DNA of 64,000 bases from Pantoea deleyi (lineage in GTDB: Bacteria; Pseudomonadota; Gammaproteobacteria; Enterobacterales; Enterobacteriaceae), in assembly GCF_022647325.1 (NCBI RefSeq), contig NZ_CP071405.1, forward strand, positions 1,798,001 through 1,862,000, in the 5' to 3' direction. Position 1 is the first letter of the stretch, and each line of letters starts with the position of its first letter. Below, one piece after another: positions 21,662 to 32,688 of the stretch. The notes under the pieces are model-generated. The model did not search any database and was not told the origin of the DNA. It saw only the letters and a program-made list of their open reading frames with translations. Position numbers and translations under genes: made by a program.

Positions 21662-21692
21662 GAAAAGCAGCCCGACCAGCGGCCGGGCTGCG
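21662..21692 (-). terminator. Terminator after sppA
   Basis: GCAGCCCG/CGGGCTGC with a 9-base loop and TTTT on the minus strand, directly beyond the sppA stop. Confidence 0.8.
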
Positions 21693-21696
21693 AGGT

Positions 21697-23559
21697 TTAT
21701 CGCACTTCGCCGCAGTTCAGGCAGAAGGCGTAACGGTTCTGTGGATCGTTCAGATGGTCAGACAGACCCGGCTGCGCTTTCATCGCGCTCATGACATCCA
21801 GCATCGGTGCCGGCAGCCAGGCTTTCAGCGTCGCCGGCAGCATGGCCTGCACAGAGGCGTTCATCTGGCCCAGCATCATATCCAGGAAGCTCGGGTCATC
21901 CTGATACCAGCTCAGCTGCGGCTTGCTCACCTTCGCCAGCTCGCCCGCTTTCTTCACGGCATCGTCGAAGTCACCCAGCGCATCGACCAGACCGTTGGCT
22001 TTGGCATCGCTGCCGGTCCAGACGTGGCCCTGGGCAATCGCATCAATCTGCTCAGGCGTTTTGTGACGCGATTTCGCGACCAGGCCGACAAAGTTACGAT
22101 AGCCGTTTTCGATGGTCAGCTGCATCAGCTGCTGAACTTCCGGCGGCAGAGCTTTGGTGGTGGAGACATCTGCCAGCGGCGAGGTCGCTACGCCATCGGT
22201 GTGAACACCGATGCTGTCCAGGCTGTTCTCCAGCGTGTTGATCACGCCAAAGATACCAATCGAACCGGTCAGCGTGCTGGGGTTCGCCACGATGTAGCTG
22301 GCTGGCGTTGAGATCCAGTAGCCGCCGGAAGCGGCCATTCCGCCCATCGAGACCACGATAGGTTTACCGGCTGCCTGCGCCGCCGCCAGCTCCTCACGAA
22401 TGGCTTCCGACGCGGTGACGCTGCCGCCCGGGCTGTTAACCCGCAGGATGATCGCCTTGATCTTCGGATCGAGGCGCGCATCGCGGATCTGCGCCGCCGT
22501 GGTGTCGCCACCGACGTTGCCCGGCGTCTCTTCGCCATCCATGATGGCGCCGCTGGCCATGATCACCGCGATATTGCCATCCTGCTGCGTGGCGGCCTGT
22601 TTCACCGGATAGTCATAGATGCTGACGCTGCGATAGTCGTTGCTCTGCTTATCCAGACCAAAGGTCTTGATGAGCGCCTGATCGGCCGCTGCACGCGACC
22701 CCAGCACATCGACCAGCTTATTGTCCAGCGCGTACTGCGCCGTATCGCCCTTAACCGCGTTCAGTCCGGCAATGATCGCCGCCGCGCCCGGGAAGAGCTG
22801 CTCGGGCGTAATCTGGCGGTTAGCCGCGACCGTATTCAGGTAGTTCTGCCAGAGCTGACCGATCCAGCGGCTGTCAGCATCCCGTGCAGCCGGAGACATA
22901 TCGTCACGCAGGAAAGGCTCGACCGCCGACTTGTAGGTTCCGACGCGGAAGACGTGCGAGGTGACTTTCAGCTTCTCCAGCAGCGTTTTGTAGTAGAGAC
23001 CGTTGGTGGCGAAACCGTGCAGATCGACCGTGCCCTGCGGCGACAGATAGATGCGGGTAGCGTAGCTGGCCAGATAGTACTGCGCCTGGCTGTAGCTGTC
23101 GCCCAGGGCATAAATCGGCTTGCCGCTGTCGCGGAATTCACGCAGCGCCTTGCCGACATATTGCAGTGAAGGCTGATCGCCACCGGCAAACTCACGCAGG
23201 TCGAGCACCATGCCTTTGATGTTGCTGTCATCTTTGGCCTGACGGATCGCATCAACCACATCAAACAGTGAATTTTCCTGCAGACGATCACTGCTGGCCC
23301 CCAGCAGCTGACGACCGATTTTACTCAGGCGGTTGCTGACCGAGGGTTTATCGACCAGCACACCGCTGAGATCCACCTTCAGCGCGCCCTGCTGAATCGG
23401 CGCTGAACTGCCGCCGGAGCCGCTGACCTGCAGCCAGATCCCGACACCTATCACAATCAAAAAGATCAGGAAAATATTCAGAATAAATTCCCTGATAAAA
23501 TTCAGTACCCGCCAGCTCCAGCGGAACAGACCTGCAATTATTCGCCACAATGTGCGCAT
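21697..23559 (-). CDS. sppA: Signal peptide peptidase A (protease IV)
   Basis: Inner-membrane serine protease that degrades cleaved signal peptides. The start at 23559 ([14 protein letters not shown]) is chosen because GGAGAG lies 5-6 bases upstream and it matches E. coli; length is 620 aa. One N-terminal membrane anchor (about 23-45). Two tandem S49 domains: general-base K210 ([10 protein letters not shown]) in the first and nucleophile S411 ([10 protein letters not shown]) in the second, the known Ser-Lys dyad. Confidence 0.96.
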   Translation of the reverse strand: MRTLWRIIAGLFRWSWRVLNFIREFILNIFLIFLIVIGVGIWLQVSGSGGSSAPIQQGALKVDLSGVLVDKPSVSNRLSKIGRQLLGASSDRLQENSLFDVVDAIRQAKDDSNIKGMVLDLREFAGGDQPSLQYVGKALREFRDSGKPIYALGDSYSQAQYYLASYATRIYLSPQGTVDLHGFATNGLYYKTLLEKLKVTSHVFRVGTYKSAVEPFLRDDMSPAARDADSRWIGQLWQNYLNTVAANRQITPEQLFPGAAAIIAGLNAVKGDTAQYALDNKLVDVLGSRAAADQALIKTFGLDKQSNDYRSVSIYDYPVKQAATQQDGNIAVIMASGAIMDGEETPGNVGGDTTAAQIRDARLDPKIKAIILRVNSPGGSVTASEAIREELAAAQAAGKPIVVSMGGMAASGGYWISTPASYIVANPSTLTGSIGIFGVINTLENSLDSIGVHTDGVATSPLADVSTTKALPPEVQQLMQLTIENGYRNFVGLVAKSRHKTPEQIDAIAQGHVWTGSDAKANGLVDALGDFDDAVKKAGELAKVSKPQLSWYQDDPSFLDMMLGQMNASVQAMLPATLKAWLPAPMLDVMSAMKAQPGLSDHLNDPQNRYAFCLNCGEVR

Positions 23560-23732
23560 CCGACTCTCCATATTCATGTAGCAGGAAGTGGCCGCCGCGC
23601 GGCCCGGGCTTCCCCGACGAGCTCATCCTAAAGAGCAGCGTGTTAAAAGTCAGCAGGAAATCACTGCGTACTGTTACAAAAAATCTGCCTGTGCCAGGAT
23701 AATGGCAACATGACAGAGATCGGGAGAGAAAC

Positions 23733-24284
23733 ATGGACGCACTGGAGTTACTGGTCAACCGACGTTCGGCTTCACGCCTGACGGAACCGGCCCCGGCGGG
23801 CGACGCACTGGAAAATATTCTGCGTGCGGGCATGCGCGCCCCGGACCACGGCACGCTGCAACCCTGGCGTTTTATTATTGTAGAAGGTGAAGGGCGCGAC
23901 CGGATGAGCCAGCTGCTGGAGCAGGCCGCACGCGATCAACAGCTGGATGAGAAGGGGATTAACAAGGCGAGTCAGGCACCGTTCCGTGCGCCAATGATTA
24001 TTACGGTCGTGGCCCATTGCGAAGCGCACCACAAAGTGCCGCGCTGGGAACAGATCGCCTCGGCCAGCTGTGCCGTCATGGCCATGCAGATGGCGGCGGT
24101 CGCGCAGGGCTTTAACGGCATCTGGCGCAGCGGTGTCTGGACCGACGACGAGCGGGTACGGCAGGGGTTCGGCTGCCGCGAGCAGGATGCCATCGTCGGC
24201 TTCCTCTATCTTGGCACTCCGCAGCTGAAATCCAGCACCACGGTCCTGCCGCCCGATACCGCGCCGTTTGTGCGCTACTTCTGA
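23733..24284 (+). CDS. ydjA: Nitroreductase family protein YdjA
   Basis: FMN-dependent oxidoreductase of the nitroreductase superfamily, 183 aa as in E. coli. FMN-binding stretches are RRSASRL near residue 10 and [15 protein letters not shown]. The physiological substrate is unknown. In E. coli ydjA-selD-topB are neighbours; here topB follows without selD. A hairpin with a short T-run lies just after the stop. Confidence 0.93.
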   Translation: MDALELLVNRRSASRLTEPAPAGDALENILRAGMRAPDHGTLQPWRFIIVEGEGRDRMSQLLEQAARDQQLDEKGINKASQAPFRAPMIITVVAHCEAHHKVPRWEQIASASCAVMAMQMAAVAQGFNGIWRSGVWTDDERVRQGFGCREQDAIVGFLYLGTPQLKSSTTVLPPDTAPFVRYF

Positions 24285-24299
24285 CCTGCCTCACGCTTC

Positions 24300-24325
24300 C
24301 GGCAGGGCGATTTCTTTCCCTGCCG
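24300..24325 (+). terminator. Hairpin after ydjA
   Basis: CGGCAGGG/CCCTGCCG with a 10-base loop followed by TTTGC. Moderate terminator. Confidence 0.55.
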
Positions 24326-24475
24326 TTTGCACGGTTCCTGTGCGAACGATCGCTAAGGCCGTGCGTCATGCTTACACCTGCGTCCCTGCCAGGCTAACAT
24401 AGCCTCAAGAGTCAAACCGACAGCGGACAACCGGTTTCACCGCGTTCCCCCTGATGTTAAGGATTACCTGATTCA

Positions 24476-26392
24476 ATGCGTTTGTTTATTGCGGAAAAAC
24501 CGAGCCTTGGGCGTGCTATCGCAGATGTGCTGCCGAAACCGCACCGACGCGGTGAGGGCTTTATTGCCTGCGGTAACGATCAGATTGTCACCTGGTGTGT
24601 AGGGCACCTTCTGGAGCAGGCGCAGCCTGACACTTATGACAGCCGCTATGCGCGCTGGTCGCTGGCCGACCTGCCGATCATCCCGGAGAAATGGCGATTG
24701 CAGCCGCGTCCCTCGGTGGCGAAACAGCTGAAAGTGGTGGAAGGGTTGCTGGCGCAGGCCACGGAAGTGGTGCATGCCGGTGACCCGGATCGGGAAGGGC
24801 AGTTGCTGGTGGATGAGGTGCTCGACTACCTGAATCTGTCGGCTGAAAAGCGCAGTAAGGTGCAGCGCTGTCTGATCAACGACCTTAACCCGCAGGCGGT
24901 GGACCGGGCCGTTAACCGGCTGCGTGAAAACCGCGAGTTCATTCCGCTCTGCGTCTCTGCACTGGCGCGTGCCCGTGCAGACTGGCTCTATGGCATTAAC
25001 ATGACCCGCGCCTGGACGCTGCTGGGCCGCAACGCGGGCTATGACGGCGTGCTGTCAGTGGGCCGGGTTCAGACGCCGGTGCTGGGGCTGGTGGTGCGAC
25101 GCGATGAAGAGATCGAGAACTTCGTTCCCAAAGATTACTTCGAAGTGAAAGCGCATATCGTGACGCCGGAGGGCGCCCGGTTTGTCGCCAGCTGGATCCC
25201 CAGCGACGCCTGTGAACCCTGGCAGGATGAAGAGGGCCGACTGCTGAAACGCGCGCTGGCCGATCATGTGGTGGCGCGCATCACCGGCCAGCCTGCGATC
25301 GTCTCTGCCTACAGCGATAAGCGGGAAAATGAGGTGGCGCCGCTGCCATTCTCGCTGTCCAGCCTGCAGATTGAGGCGGCAAAACGCTACGGACTGAGCG
25401 CGCAGACGGTGCTGGATACCTGTCAGCGCCTGTATGAAACCCACAAACTGATCACCTATCCGCGTTCGGACAGCCGCTATCTGCCGGAAGAGCATTTTGC
25501 CGGGCGTCATGCGGTGTTAAAGGCAATTCAGTCGCCCCAGTCCGCCCTGACGCCACCGGCCGATTTCGATGCCGATCGCCGGAACCGCTGCTGGGATGAT
25601 AAGAAGGTGGATGCTCACCACGCCATTATTCCGACCGCCCGATCCGGTGCGGTGACGCTCACCGAAAACGAACAGCACATCTATGAGCTGGTGGCGCGGC
25701 AGTATCTGATGCAGTTCTGCCCGGATGCGGTGTTCCGCAAATGTGTCATCGATCTTGATATCGCGGGCGGAAAATTCGTGGCGAAAGCGCGTTTTCTTGC
25801 GGAGGCGGGCTGGCGCGCGCTGCTGGGCAACAAAGAGCGGGATGAGGAGAACGATGGGATGCCGCTGCCGGTGGTGACCAAAGGGGATGAACTGCTGTGC
25901 GAACGGGGTGAAGTAGTGGCGAAGCAGACTCAGCCGCCGCGGCCGTTTACCGACGCCACCATTCTCTCTGCGATGACCGGCATCGCGCGTTTCGTTCAGG
26001 ATAAAGAATTAAAGAAAGTGCTGCGTGCGACCGATGGTTTAGGAACGGAAGCCACGCGCGCGGGGATCATCGAACTCCTGTTTCGTCGTAGCTTCCTGGT
26101 GAAAAAGGGGCGTTATATCCACTCAACTGAGGCCGGACGCGCCCTGATTCACTCCCTGCCCGATCTGGCAGCGCGCCCCGATATGACGGCGCAGTGGGAA
26201 TCGACACTGACGCGCATCAGTGAAAAGGCGTGCCGCTATGATGATTTTATGCAGCCGCTGGTTCAGACCCTGACCGGCCTGATTCAGCAGGCGCGGCAGC
26301 AGCCTGCGGCGCATGCATTTCGGGGATTACCGTCCACCGGACAGAAACGTCCGGTGCGCAAAACCAGGCGTAAAGTAAAGGAGACGGAATGA
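24476..26392 (+). CDS. topB: DNA topoisomerase III
   Basis: Type IA topoisomerase that decatenates replicating DNA. The product is 638 aa (E. coli 653). The Toprim domain begins at [12 protein letters not shown] with the acidic AGDPDREGQ motif (about 101-109). The active-site tyrosine is Y328 in [12 protein letters not shown]. It ends with a short basic tail. ynjH overlaps its stop by 4 bases (ATGA). Confidence 0.97.
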   Translation: MRLFIAEKPSLGRAIADVLPKPHRRGEGFIACGNDQIVTWCVGHLLEQAQPDTYDSRYARWSLADLPIIPEKWRLQPRPSVAKQLKVVEGLLAQATEVVHAGDPDREGQLLVDEVLDYLNLSAEKRSKVQRCLINDLNPQAVDRAVNRLRENREFIPLCVSALARARADWLYGINMTRAWTLLGRNAGYDGVLSVGRVQTPVLGLVVRRDEEIENFVPKDYFEVKAHIVTPEGARFVASWIPSDACEPWQDEEGRLLKRALADHVVARITGQPAIVSAYSDKRENEVAPLPFSLSSLQIEAAKRYGLSAQTVLDTCQRLYETHKLITYPRSDSRYLPEEHFAGRHAVLKAIQSPQSALTPPADFDADRRNRCWDDKKVDAHHAIIPTARSGAVTLTENEQHIYELVARQYLMQFCPDAVFRKCVIDLDIAGGKFVAKARFLAEAGWRALLGNKERDEENDGMPLPVVTKGDELLCERGEVVAKQTQPPRPFTDATILSAMTGIARFVQDKELKKVLRATDGLGTEATRAGIIELLFRRSFLVKKGRYIHSTEAGRALIHSLPDLAARPDMTAQWESTLTRISEKACRYDDFMQPLVQTLTGLIQQARQQPAAHAFRGLPSTGQKRPVRKTRRKVKETE

Positions 26393-26697
26393 GGCGTTAT
26401 TCAGTTTTAGTGGTCGTGGCCCTGTCGCTGGCGAGCGGGCTGGCGCAGGCTAACGGCCGTTATCAGTCGATGCCACCAGGTAACAATGGGACGAACACGG
26501 ATGTGGTGGTGGATCTGCCGCCGGAAGCCTGGATGCAGGCAGAGCGTCGTCAGCCGGACTGTCTGCGCTGCTGCATCTTCGAAAACCGTAACTACACAGA
26601 AGGCGCGGTGGTGAAATCGGAGGGCGTGTTGCTGCAGTGTGCCCGTGATGAGCAATCGCTGGGCACCAACAATCTGATCTGGAAGATTGTGAAATAA
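26389..26697 (+). CDS. ynjH: YnjH family protein (DUF1496), secreted
   Basis: Small exported protein of unknown function, 102 aa. Signal peptide 1 to about 21 (cut after AQA), so a periplasmic location is expected. The conserved core has cysteines ([22 protein letters not shown] and LQCARD). It overlaps topB by 4 bases and is translationally coupled to it. Confidence 0.92.
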   Translation: MRRYSVLVVVALSLASGLAQANGRYQSMPPGNNGTNTDVVVDLPPEAWMQAERRQPDCLRCCIFENRNYTEGAVVKSEGVLLQCARDEQSLGTNNLIWKIVK

Positions 26698-26700
26698 TCA

Positions 26701-26723
26701 TCGCGTGGCGTTCGGCCACGCGA
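26701..26723. terminator. Hairpin between ynjH and xthA
   Basis: TCGCGTGG/CCACGCGA with a 7-base loop between two convergent genes. No T-run on either side. Confidence 0.45.
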
Positions 26724-26730
26724 CCGTTAC

Positions 26731-27537
26731 TTAAAAGCGGAAAGTTGACCAGACAGGCGCGTGGTCAGACGGCTTCTCCATGCGCCGGATCTCATAGTCG
26801 ATGCCGCTCTCCACGCAGTGCGCGGCCAGGTTTTTGCTGGCCAGCAGCAGGTCGATGCGCAGTCCGCGGTTGTCATCGAAGCCTTTAGACCGGTAGTCGA
26901 ACCAGGAGAAGCGATCGGCGACCGCCGGATTCTGCTCACGCCACGTATCTACCAGACCCCAGCCCAGCAAGCGGTCCATCCACTCACGCTCTTCCGGCAG
27001 GAAAGAGCACTTGCCGGTGCGCAGCCAGCGCTTGCGGCTTTCCTCACCGATACCGATATCCAGGTCGGTGCTGCTGATATTCATATCGCCCATAATCAGC
27101 ACCGGCTTATCGGCAGGCAGATCGTCGGTCAGCAGACGCTGCAGATCGCGGTAGAACTTCTCTTTGGCGGGAAACTTGGTCGGGTGGTTGCGACTTTCAC
27201 CCTGCGGGAAGTAGCCGTTGATCACCGTGATATCGCCGACCGGGCTGGGAAGTTCTGCGATAATCAGACGGCGCTGGGCCTCCTCGTCGTCACCCGGGAA
27301 GCCACGGCTGACAGAGACCGGCTGAGCTTTGGTCAGCAACGCGACGCCGTAATGGCCTTTCTGCCCGTGATAGAAGACGTGATAGCCGAGCTTTGACACC
27401 TCTTCCAGCGGGAACATGTCGTCATGGACTTTGGTTTCCTGCAGACCGATAACATCGGGTTGATGCTGTTCGACGAGCGCCTCTAACTGATGCGGGCGGG
27501 CACGCAAACCGTTGATGTTAAATGAAACAAATTTCAT
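26731..27537 (-). CDS. xthA: Exodeoxyribonuclease III
   Basis: AP endonuclease and 3'-5' exonuclease of base-excision repair. From the ATG at 27537 ([14 protein letters not shown]) the product is 268 aa, identical in length to E. coli; four extra upstream residues are possible but unsupported. Catalytic E34 (LQETKVHDD), the D/N pair in [10 protein letters not shown], and the terminal SDHAPVW histidine are present. Confidence 0.97.
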   Translation of the reverse strand: MKFVSFNINGLRARPHQLEALVEQHQPDVIGLQETKVHDDMFPLEEVSKLGYHVFYHGQKGHYGVALLTKAQPVSVSRGFPGDDEEAQRRLIIAELPSPVGDITVINGYFPQGESRNHPTKFPAKEKFYRDLQRLLTDDLPADKPVLIMGDMNISSTDLDIGIGEESRKRWLRTGKCSFLPEEREWMDRLLGWGLVDTWREQNPAVADRFSWFDYRSKGFDDNRGLRIDLLLASKNLAAHCVESGIDYEIRRMEKPSDHAPVWSTFRF

Positions 27538-27619
27538 GAGTTCGACCATTGTTCAGCAAGTGATGGGCGAAGATGGTAGCGATTTTTGCTGAAAAAGTCA
27601 TGGCGGAACAGGCGGAGAA

Positions 27620-27673
27620 TTACAGCAGAAAGGAAAGGGCAGGGATAACGGAAGCCGGATCGAAGATTCTCAT
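27620..27673 (-). other. Possible 17-codon ORF downstream of the tRNA-Tyr genes
   Basis: ATG at 27673 preceded by GGGGAGAG at 3-4 bases encodes MRIFDPASVIPALSFLL. E. coli carries the tpr ORF in this position, but this peptide is not protamine-like. Coding status is doubtful. Confidence 0.25.
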
Positions 27674-27736
27674 TGCTCTCCCCGAAGTATCAGGAGACAA
27701 CGATGTCGGAAGGTAAATAGGGTGTTTTACAGAAGA

Positions 27737-27821
<85 letters not shown>

Positions 27822-27857
27822 TGGGATATGGCTGGCTTACGCGAATGCAGATTCAGA

Positions 27858-27942
<85 letters not shown>

Positions 27943-27976
27943 ATGGCCTGAATCGTTATTGCGTAAAGCGGGGCGC

Positions 27977-28004
27977 ATCATACCAAATGCGATAAGGGTG
28001 TAAA
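27977..28004 (-). promoter_or_regulatory. Strong stringently controlled promoter of the tRNA-Tyr operon
   Basis: On the minus strand TTTACA, 16 bases, TATGAT, then a GC-rich discriminator GCGCCCCGC. This is the E. coli tyrT promoter pattern, whose discriminator gives stringent (ppGpp) control. Confidence 0.92.
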
Positions 28005-28086
28005 GCGCCCACTGACAAAACAGTAACTGTTTGCCCACTTTTTACGCGTAGCGCTGAATCTGCAGTCAATTCAGTGCGCTGGCTGA

Positions 28087-28935
28087 TTAAAGAATGATCG
28101 TCCGGTTACCGTAAACAAACACACGCTGCCCCAGTACTTTGTACAGCGCATTGCTCAGGACATTCTTCTCGACGTCACGACCGGCTCGCATCATCTCATC
28201 CGCGGTATAGCTGTGATCGACGTTGATCACATCCTGCATGATGATCGGGCCTTCATCGAGATTGTCATTCACATAGTGCGCAGTCGCCCCGATGATCTTC
28301 ACCCCACGCTCATACGCCTGGTGATAAGGACGGGCGCCGATAAAGGCGGGCAGGAACGAGTGGTGAATGTTGATGATCTGGTTCGGGTAACGCTGCACGA
28401 AGGCCGGCGTCAGCACGCGCATATATTTCGCCAGCACGACGTAATCGGGCTGATAGCGGTCAATCTCTTCTGCCATGCGGTTGTCGTGCTCTTCACGCGT
28501 TAACCCTTCATGGCTTACCAGCACAAACGGAATATCGAAGCGCTCGACCAGCGAACGCAGGGTATCGTGGTTGCCCACGACCGCTGCAATTTCCATGTCC
28601 AGACCGCCAAATGCGCTTTTCATCAGCAGATCGCCCAGGCAGTGCGCCTCTTTGGTGACCAGAATGACGACGCGACGACGGCCGGCACTGTGCAGTTCAC
28701 GTACCGAACCCTGAGGCAGGGCGCTGTCGAGATCGGCAAGCAGTGTGTTGTCGTTAAAAATCCCTTCCAGCTCGGTGCGCATGAAAAAGCGCCCGGTGCG
28801 ATGATCAACAAACTCATTGTTCTGCACGATATTCAGTTCGTGCTTGTAACAGATATTGGTGATTTTGGCGATCAGACCTTTTGCATCGGGACAAATGGTT
28901 CGTAAAACTTTTCTTTGCATGGTTTGCGCTTGCAT
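28087..28935 (-). CDS. purU: Formyltetrahydrofolate deformylase
   Basis: Hydrolyses 10-formyl-THF to formate and THF, balancing one-carbon pools and supplying formate to PurT. The product is 282 aa (E. coli 280). The N-terminal ACT domain (about 8-85, responds to Met/Gly) precedes the formyltransferase-like domain with the NIHHSFLPAFIGARPY motif. It is near identical to E. coli in the core. Confidence 0.97.
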   Translation of the reverse strand: MQAQTMQRKVLRTICPDAKGLIAKITNICYKHELNIVQNNEFVDHRTGRFFMRTELEGIFNDNTLLADLDSALPQGSVRELHSAGRRRVVILVTKEAHCLGDLLMKSAFGGLDMEIAAVVGNHDTLRSLVERFDIPFVLVSHEGLTREEHDNRMAEEIDRYQPDYVVLAKYMRVLTPAFVQRYPNQIINIHHSFLPAFIGARPYHQAYERGVKIIGATAHYVNDNLDEGPIIMQDVINVDHSYTADEMMRAGRDVEKNVLSNALYKVLGQRVFVYGNRTIIL

Positions 28936-28990
28936 CTCAATCAGAGTCCTGTCAAAGCATTAAGGGTGAAACCGTTGGGCAGCCGTCAGC

Positions 28991-29446
28991 TCAGCCACAA
29001 CATTTTTTGTATTTTTTGCCACTGCCGCAGGGGCAGGGATCGTTACGGCCTGTTGAGGGCGCGGTACCGTCAACATAGTACCAGCGTTGATCCTCGCGAA
29101 GAAAGCGTGAACACTCATGAATGGCATGAATGTTCGTTTTCTCGCGATAACGCGCAAAAAAGGTCACAGAGGCTTCGTTCTCGTGGCGTCCATGATTACA
29201 ACAGGTTACATTCAGGCTAAGCCATTCGGTGCCCGGAAAACTTTCAGATAAAAGCCCGGACAGGCCCGGATGGCGTTTGTCAGGGTGCCAGGTTGCAACC
29301 AGATAGTCCGCATTATGCTCAACATAGGCGCAATAGCGGGATCGCATAAGTTGTTCAGCTGTAACAGGAATCTGTTTACCCTGCAGAAAGGGCTCGCAAC
29401 ATACGCTATACTGCTCCCCGCTACAGCATGGGCAGATTTTTGACAC
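28991..29446 (-). CDS. ychJ: YchJ family SEC-C metal-binding protein
   Basis: Cytosolic protein of unknown function, 151 aa. The N-terminal cysteine cluster [13 protein letters not shown] and the C-terminal SEC-C motif [17 protein letters not shown] (zinc binding, as in SecA) flank an NTF2-like core. It lies 55 bases upstream of purU on the same strand and is divergent from rssA, as in E. coli. Confidence 0.93.
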   Translation of the reverse strand: MSKICPCCSGEQYSVCCEPFLQGKQIPVTAEQLMRSRYCAYVEHNADYLVATWHPDKRHPGLSGLLSESFPGTEWLSLNVTCCNHGRHENEASVTFFARYREKTNIHAIHECSRFLREDQRWYYVDGTAPSTGRNDPCPCGSGKKYKKCCG

Positions 29447-29542
29447 ATTATCTCCAGAGAATGATGAGTCGATTTCAGAAGCGCGCTATGTTAGCGGACC
29501 CCACGTTGTGACGCTACGTATTGACGGCAGGACCAGGTACAA

Positions 29543-30448
29543 ATGAGAAAGGTAAAAATTGGATTGGCTCTGGGGTCAGGAGCCGCCAAAGGATGGGCAC
29601 ATATTGGCGTGATTAATGCGCTGGAGCGTGCAGGTATTGAGATCGACGTCGTCGCTGGCTGCTCTGTGGGCGCGCTGGTGGGATCTGCCTATGTCAATCA
29701 TCGCCTGCCGCTGATGGAAAAATGGGTCAGTGCATTCCGCTACTGGGATGTGATTCGCCTGATGGATGTCTCCTGGCAGCGTGGCGGCCTGTTACGCGGG
29801 GAGCGGGTGTTTAATCATGTCCGTCAGCTTATTCCGAATGATGCTATCGAAGCGTGCCACAAACCCTTTGGCGTGGTGGCAACCAACCTCAGCACCGGCC
29901 GTGAACTCTGGCTGACGGAGGGGGGGCTGCATCAGGCCGTTCGGGCTTCCTGCAGTATGCCAGGTTTATTACCGCCCGTGGGCTACAATGGGTATTGGCT
30001 GGTGGATGGTGCCGTCGTCAATCCGGTGCCGATTTCACTGACCCGGGCCCTGGGGGCAGACATTGTGATCGCCGTGGACTTACAGCATGACGCGCATCTC
30101 ATGCAGCAGGATCTCTTTTCCGTCACGCCTCAGAACAGTGAAGAAGAAGCGGCCGCAGCGGCCTTAAGCTGGGGCGGAAAGCTCCGACAGCGGCTGGTGA
30201 GTTTCACCCAGCGTCGGGCTTCGCAGTCACCCGGCGCGATGGAGATCATGTCGACCTCTATCCAGGTGCTGGAGAATCGTCTGAAAAGAAATCGGATGGC
30301 AGGCGATCCACCCGACGTATTGATCCAGCCGGTCTGTCCGCAGATTTCAACGCTGGACTTTCATCGGGCTGAAGAAGCGATTGAGGCAGGCAGGGCCGCC
30401 GTAGAGAAGAAAATGGATGAACTATTACCACTGGTCCGTGGCAGATAA
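29543..30448 (+). CDS. rssA: Patatin-like phospholipase RssA
   Basis: Patatin-family serine hydrolase, 301 aa as in E. coli. The oxyanion-hole motif is GSGAAKG, the nucleophile S41 is in AGCSVGALVG, and the dyad aspartate D155 is in VDGAVVNPVP. The substrate is unknown. In E. coli it is co-transcribed with rssB; the gap here is 99 bases. Confidence 0.95.
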   Translation: MRKVKIGLALGSGAAKGWAHIGVINALERAGIEIDVVAGCSVGALVGSAYVNHRLPLMEKWVSAFRYWDVIRLMDVSWQRGGLLRGERVFNHVRQLIPNDAIEACHKPFGVVATNLSTGRELWLTEGGLHQAVRASCSMPGLLPPVGYNGYWLVDGAVVNPVPISLTRALGADIVIAVDLQHDAHLMQQDLFSVTPQNSEEEAAAAALSWGGKLRQRLVSFTQRRASQSPGAMEIMSTSIQVLENRLKRNRMAGDPPDVLIQPVCPQISTLDFHRAEEAIEAGRAAVEKKMDELLPLVRGR

Positions 30449-30547
30449 TCAGGTTGTTCATTCAAAGCGGTGACTTTGGGCAATTCTGAAAGGCGCAACT
30501 GCGTTTTATGAACCACTATTGAAATATCTGGTACGCAGGGGGAAAGA

Positions 30548-31564
30548 ATGGAAAAACCACTACTCGGCAAAAAGATACTCATTGTCGAAGATGAGGCTGT
30601 TTTCCGTTCGTTGCTGGACCAATTTTTGTTATCGATGGGTGCTGTGACGTTACAAGCGGAAGATGGTCTGGAAGCAATTGCACAACTACAACAGCATACT
30701 GTCGACCTGATTATCTGCGATCTGGAGATGCCCCGCATGAGTGGGATCCAGTTCGTTGAGCATATTCGTACCCGCGGCAACGTGGTACCGATTCTGATCG
30801 TCTCGGCCACCGAGAACATGTCTGATATCGCCCATGTGCTGCGTCTTGGGGTGCAGGATGTGCTGCTTAAGCCATTAAAAAATTTCGAACGCTTCCGTGA
30901 AGCGGTCTATGAGTGCCTCTATCCCTCGATGTTCACTTCCAAAGTGGAAGAGGATGAGCAGCTGTTCCAGGACTGGGATGCGCTGGTTCGCGACCCGCAG
31001 GCCGCCGCTAAGCTGCTCAAGCAGCTGCAGCCGCCGGTGCAGCAGACCATTGCTAACTGCCGGGTGAACTACCGTCAGTTAACGATGGCGGAGCAGCCCG
31101 GCCTGGTGCTCGACATCGCGGCGCTCTCCGACAGGGATCTGGCCTTTTACTGCCTCGACGTGACGCGCGCCGGGGACAATGGCGTACTGGCGGCGCTGCT
31201 GCTGCGTGCGCTGTTCAACGGCCTGCTGCAGGAGCAGCTCAGCGGGCAGAAACAGCGCCTGCCGGAGCTTAACGGTCTGCTCAGACAGGTCAATCTGCTG
31301 CTGCGTCAGGCGAACCTCAGCGGCCAGTTCCCTCTGCTGGTGGGCTATTACCATCGCGGTCTGAAAAACCTGATCCTGGTCTCAGCCGGGTTAAACGCCA
31401 CACTTCACGTTCACGCTCATCAGATTCAGCTCAGTAATGGTGTCCCGCTTGGCACTATGGGCAGTACCCACCTTAACCAGATCAGTCAGCGCGCAGAGAA
31501 CTGGCAATGCCACGTCTGGGGCGCAGGAGGACGCATCCGGCTGATGCTTTCCACGGAAGAGTAG
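30548..31564 (+). CDS. rssB: Regulator of RpoS degradation RssB (Hnr)
   Basis: Adaptor that delivers sigma-S to ClpXP. The product is 338 aa. The N-terminal receiver domain has the phospho-acceptor D58 (LIICDLEMPRMSG) and the conserved lysine in LLKPLKNFERF. The C-terminal half is the degenerate PP2C-like effector domain. Loss would stabilise RpoS, so it is linked to the stationary-phase genes elsewhere in the window. Confidence 0.96.
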   Translation: MEKPLLGKKILIVEDEAVFRSLLDQFLLSMGAVTLQAEDGLEAIAQLQQHTVDLIICDLEMPRMSGIQFVEHIRTRGNVVPILIVSATENMSDIAHVLRLGVQDVLLKPLKNFERFREAVYECLYPSMFTSKVEEDEQLFQDWDALVRDPQAAAKLLKQLQPPVQQTIANCRVNYRQLTMAEQPGLVLDIAALSDRDLAFYCLDVTRAGDNGVLAALLLRALFNGLLQEQLSGQKQRLPELNGLLRQVNLLLRQANLSGQFPLLVGYYHRGLKNLILVSAGLNATLHVHAHQIQLSNGVPLGTMGSTHLNQISQRAENWQCHVWGAGGRIRLMLSTEE

Positions 31565-31757
31565 GGGTAAAAAACAGTGAGATTCTGGCGCTGAACACAG
31601 GGCCAGAGTTTAGCTTTACAGTTGGGTAATAGTCTTAATTTCGACGGTTTCATGCCTTCCAGGATAAATCCGTCCGAGAGTAACTGATATACTCATTTTC
31701 GATTTTAAACCGACATATCAAGTATTAACTTGAACGGCCTATGAGAGAGGTATCTTA

Positions 31758-32666
31758 ATGTCTGCCAATAATACCAAAGTAAAAAAAGCGGTAATCCCGG
31801 TAGCGGGTTTGGGTACGCGTATGCTTCCAGCGACCAAAGCGATTCCAAAAGAGATGTTACCGCTGGTTGATAAGCCGTTAATTCAGTATGTCGTTAACGA
31901 GTGTATTGCTGCGGGCATCAATGAAATTGTGCTGGTAACGCATTCATCAAAAAATGCCATCGAAAACCACTTTGATACCAGCTTCGAACTGGAATCAATG
32001 CTGGAAAAACGCGTTAAGCGTCAGCTGCTGGATGAAATCCAGTCAATCTGCCCGCCACACGTCACCATCATGCAGGTCCGTCAGGGTATCGCAAAAGGTC
32101 TGGGCCACGCTGTTATGTGTGCACACCCGCTGATCGGTAATGAGCCTTTCGCCGTTATCCTGCCAGACGTCATCATCGACGAGTACGAATCTAACCCAAC
32201 CAAAGATAACCTGGCAGAGATGCTGAGCCGTTACGAAGAGTCTGGCCGCAGCCAGATCATGGTTGAGCCGGTTGCCGATGTTACCGCGTACGGTGTGGTC
32301 GATTGCCAGGGTGCCGAACTGAACCCAGGCGACAGCGCGCCAATGGTCGGTGTGGTTGAGAAGCCTAAAGCGGCAGAAGCGCCTTCAAACCTGGCCGTTG
32401 TAGGTCGTTATGTGCTCTCTTCTGATATCTGGCCACTGCTGGCGAAGACGCCTCCAGGTGCAGGCGGCGAAGTTCAGCTGACTGACTCTATTGCTATGCT
32501 GATGGAAAAAGAGACTGTTGAAGCTTATCACCTGAAAGGCGTCAGCCATGACTGTGGTAACAAACTGGGCTACATGCAGGCTTTCGTTGAGTACGGTGTT
32601 CGTCATCCGGTATTGGGCAAAGATTTCTCTGAATGGCTCGATAGCGCAGTTGGCAACAAAAAGTAA
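31758..32666 (+). CDS. galU: UTP-glucose-1-phosphate uridylyltransferase
   Basis: Makes UDP-glucose from UTP and glucose-1-P for EPS, LPS core and trehalose. The product is 302 aa (E. coli 302). The nucleotide-binding signature is [21 protein letters not shown] (about 16-36), with VEKPK further on. GAGAGG lies 7 bases before the ATG. It heads an apparent galU-ugd-epimerase run with gaps of 22 and 14 bases. Confidence 0.97.
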   Translation: MSANNTKVKKAVIPVAGLGTRMLPATKAIPKEMLPLVDKPLIQYVVNECIAAGINEIVLVTHSSKNAIENHFDTSFELESMLEKRVKRQLLDEIQSICPPHVTIMQVRQGIAKGLGHAVMCAHPLIGNEPFAVILPDVIIDEYESNPTKDNLAEMLSRYEESGRSQIMVEPVADVTAYGVVDCQGAELNPGDSAPMVGVVEKPKAAEAPSNLAVVGRYVLSSDIWPLLAKTPPGAGGEVQLTDSIAMLMEKETVEAYHLKGVSHDCGNKLGYMQAFVEYGVRHPVLGKDFSEWLDSAVGNKK

Positions 32667-32688
32667 TTCATAAACACAGGATAACTCG

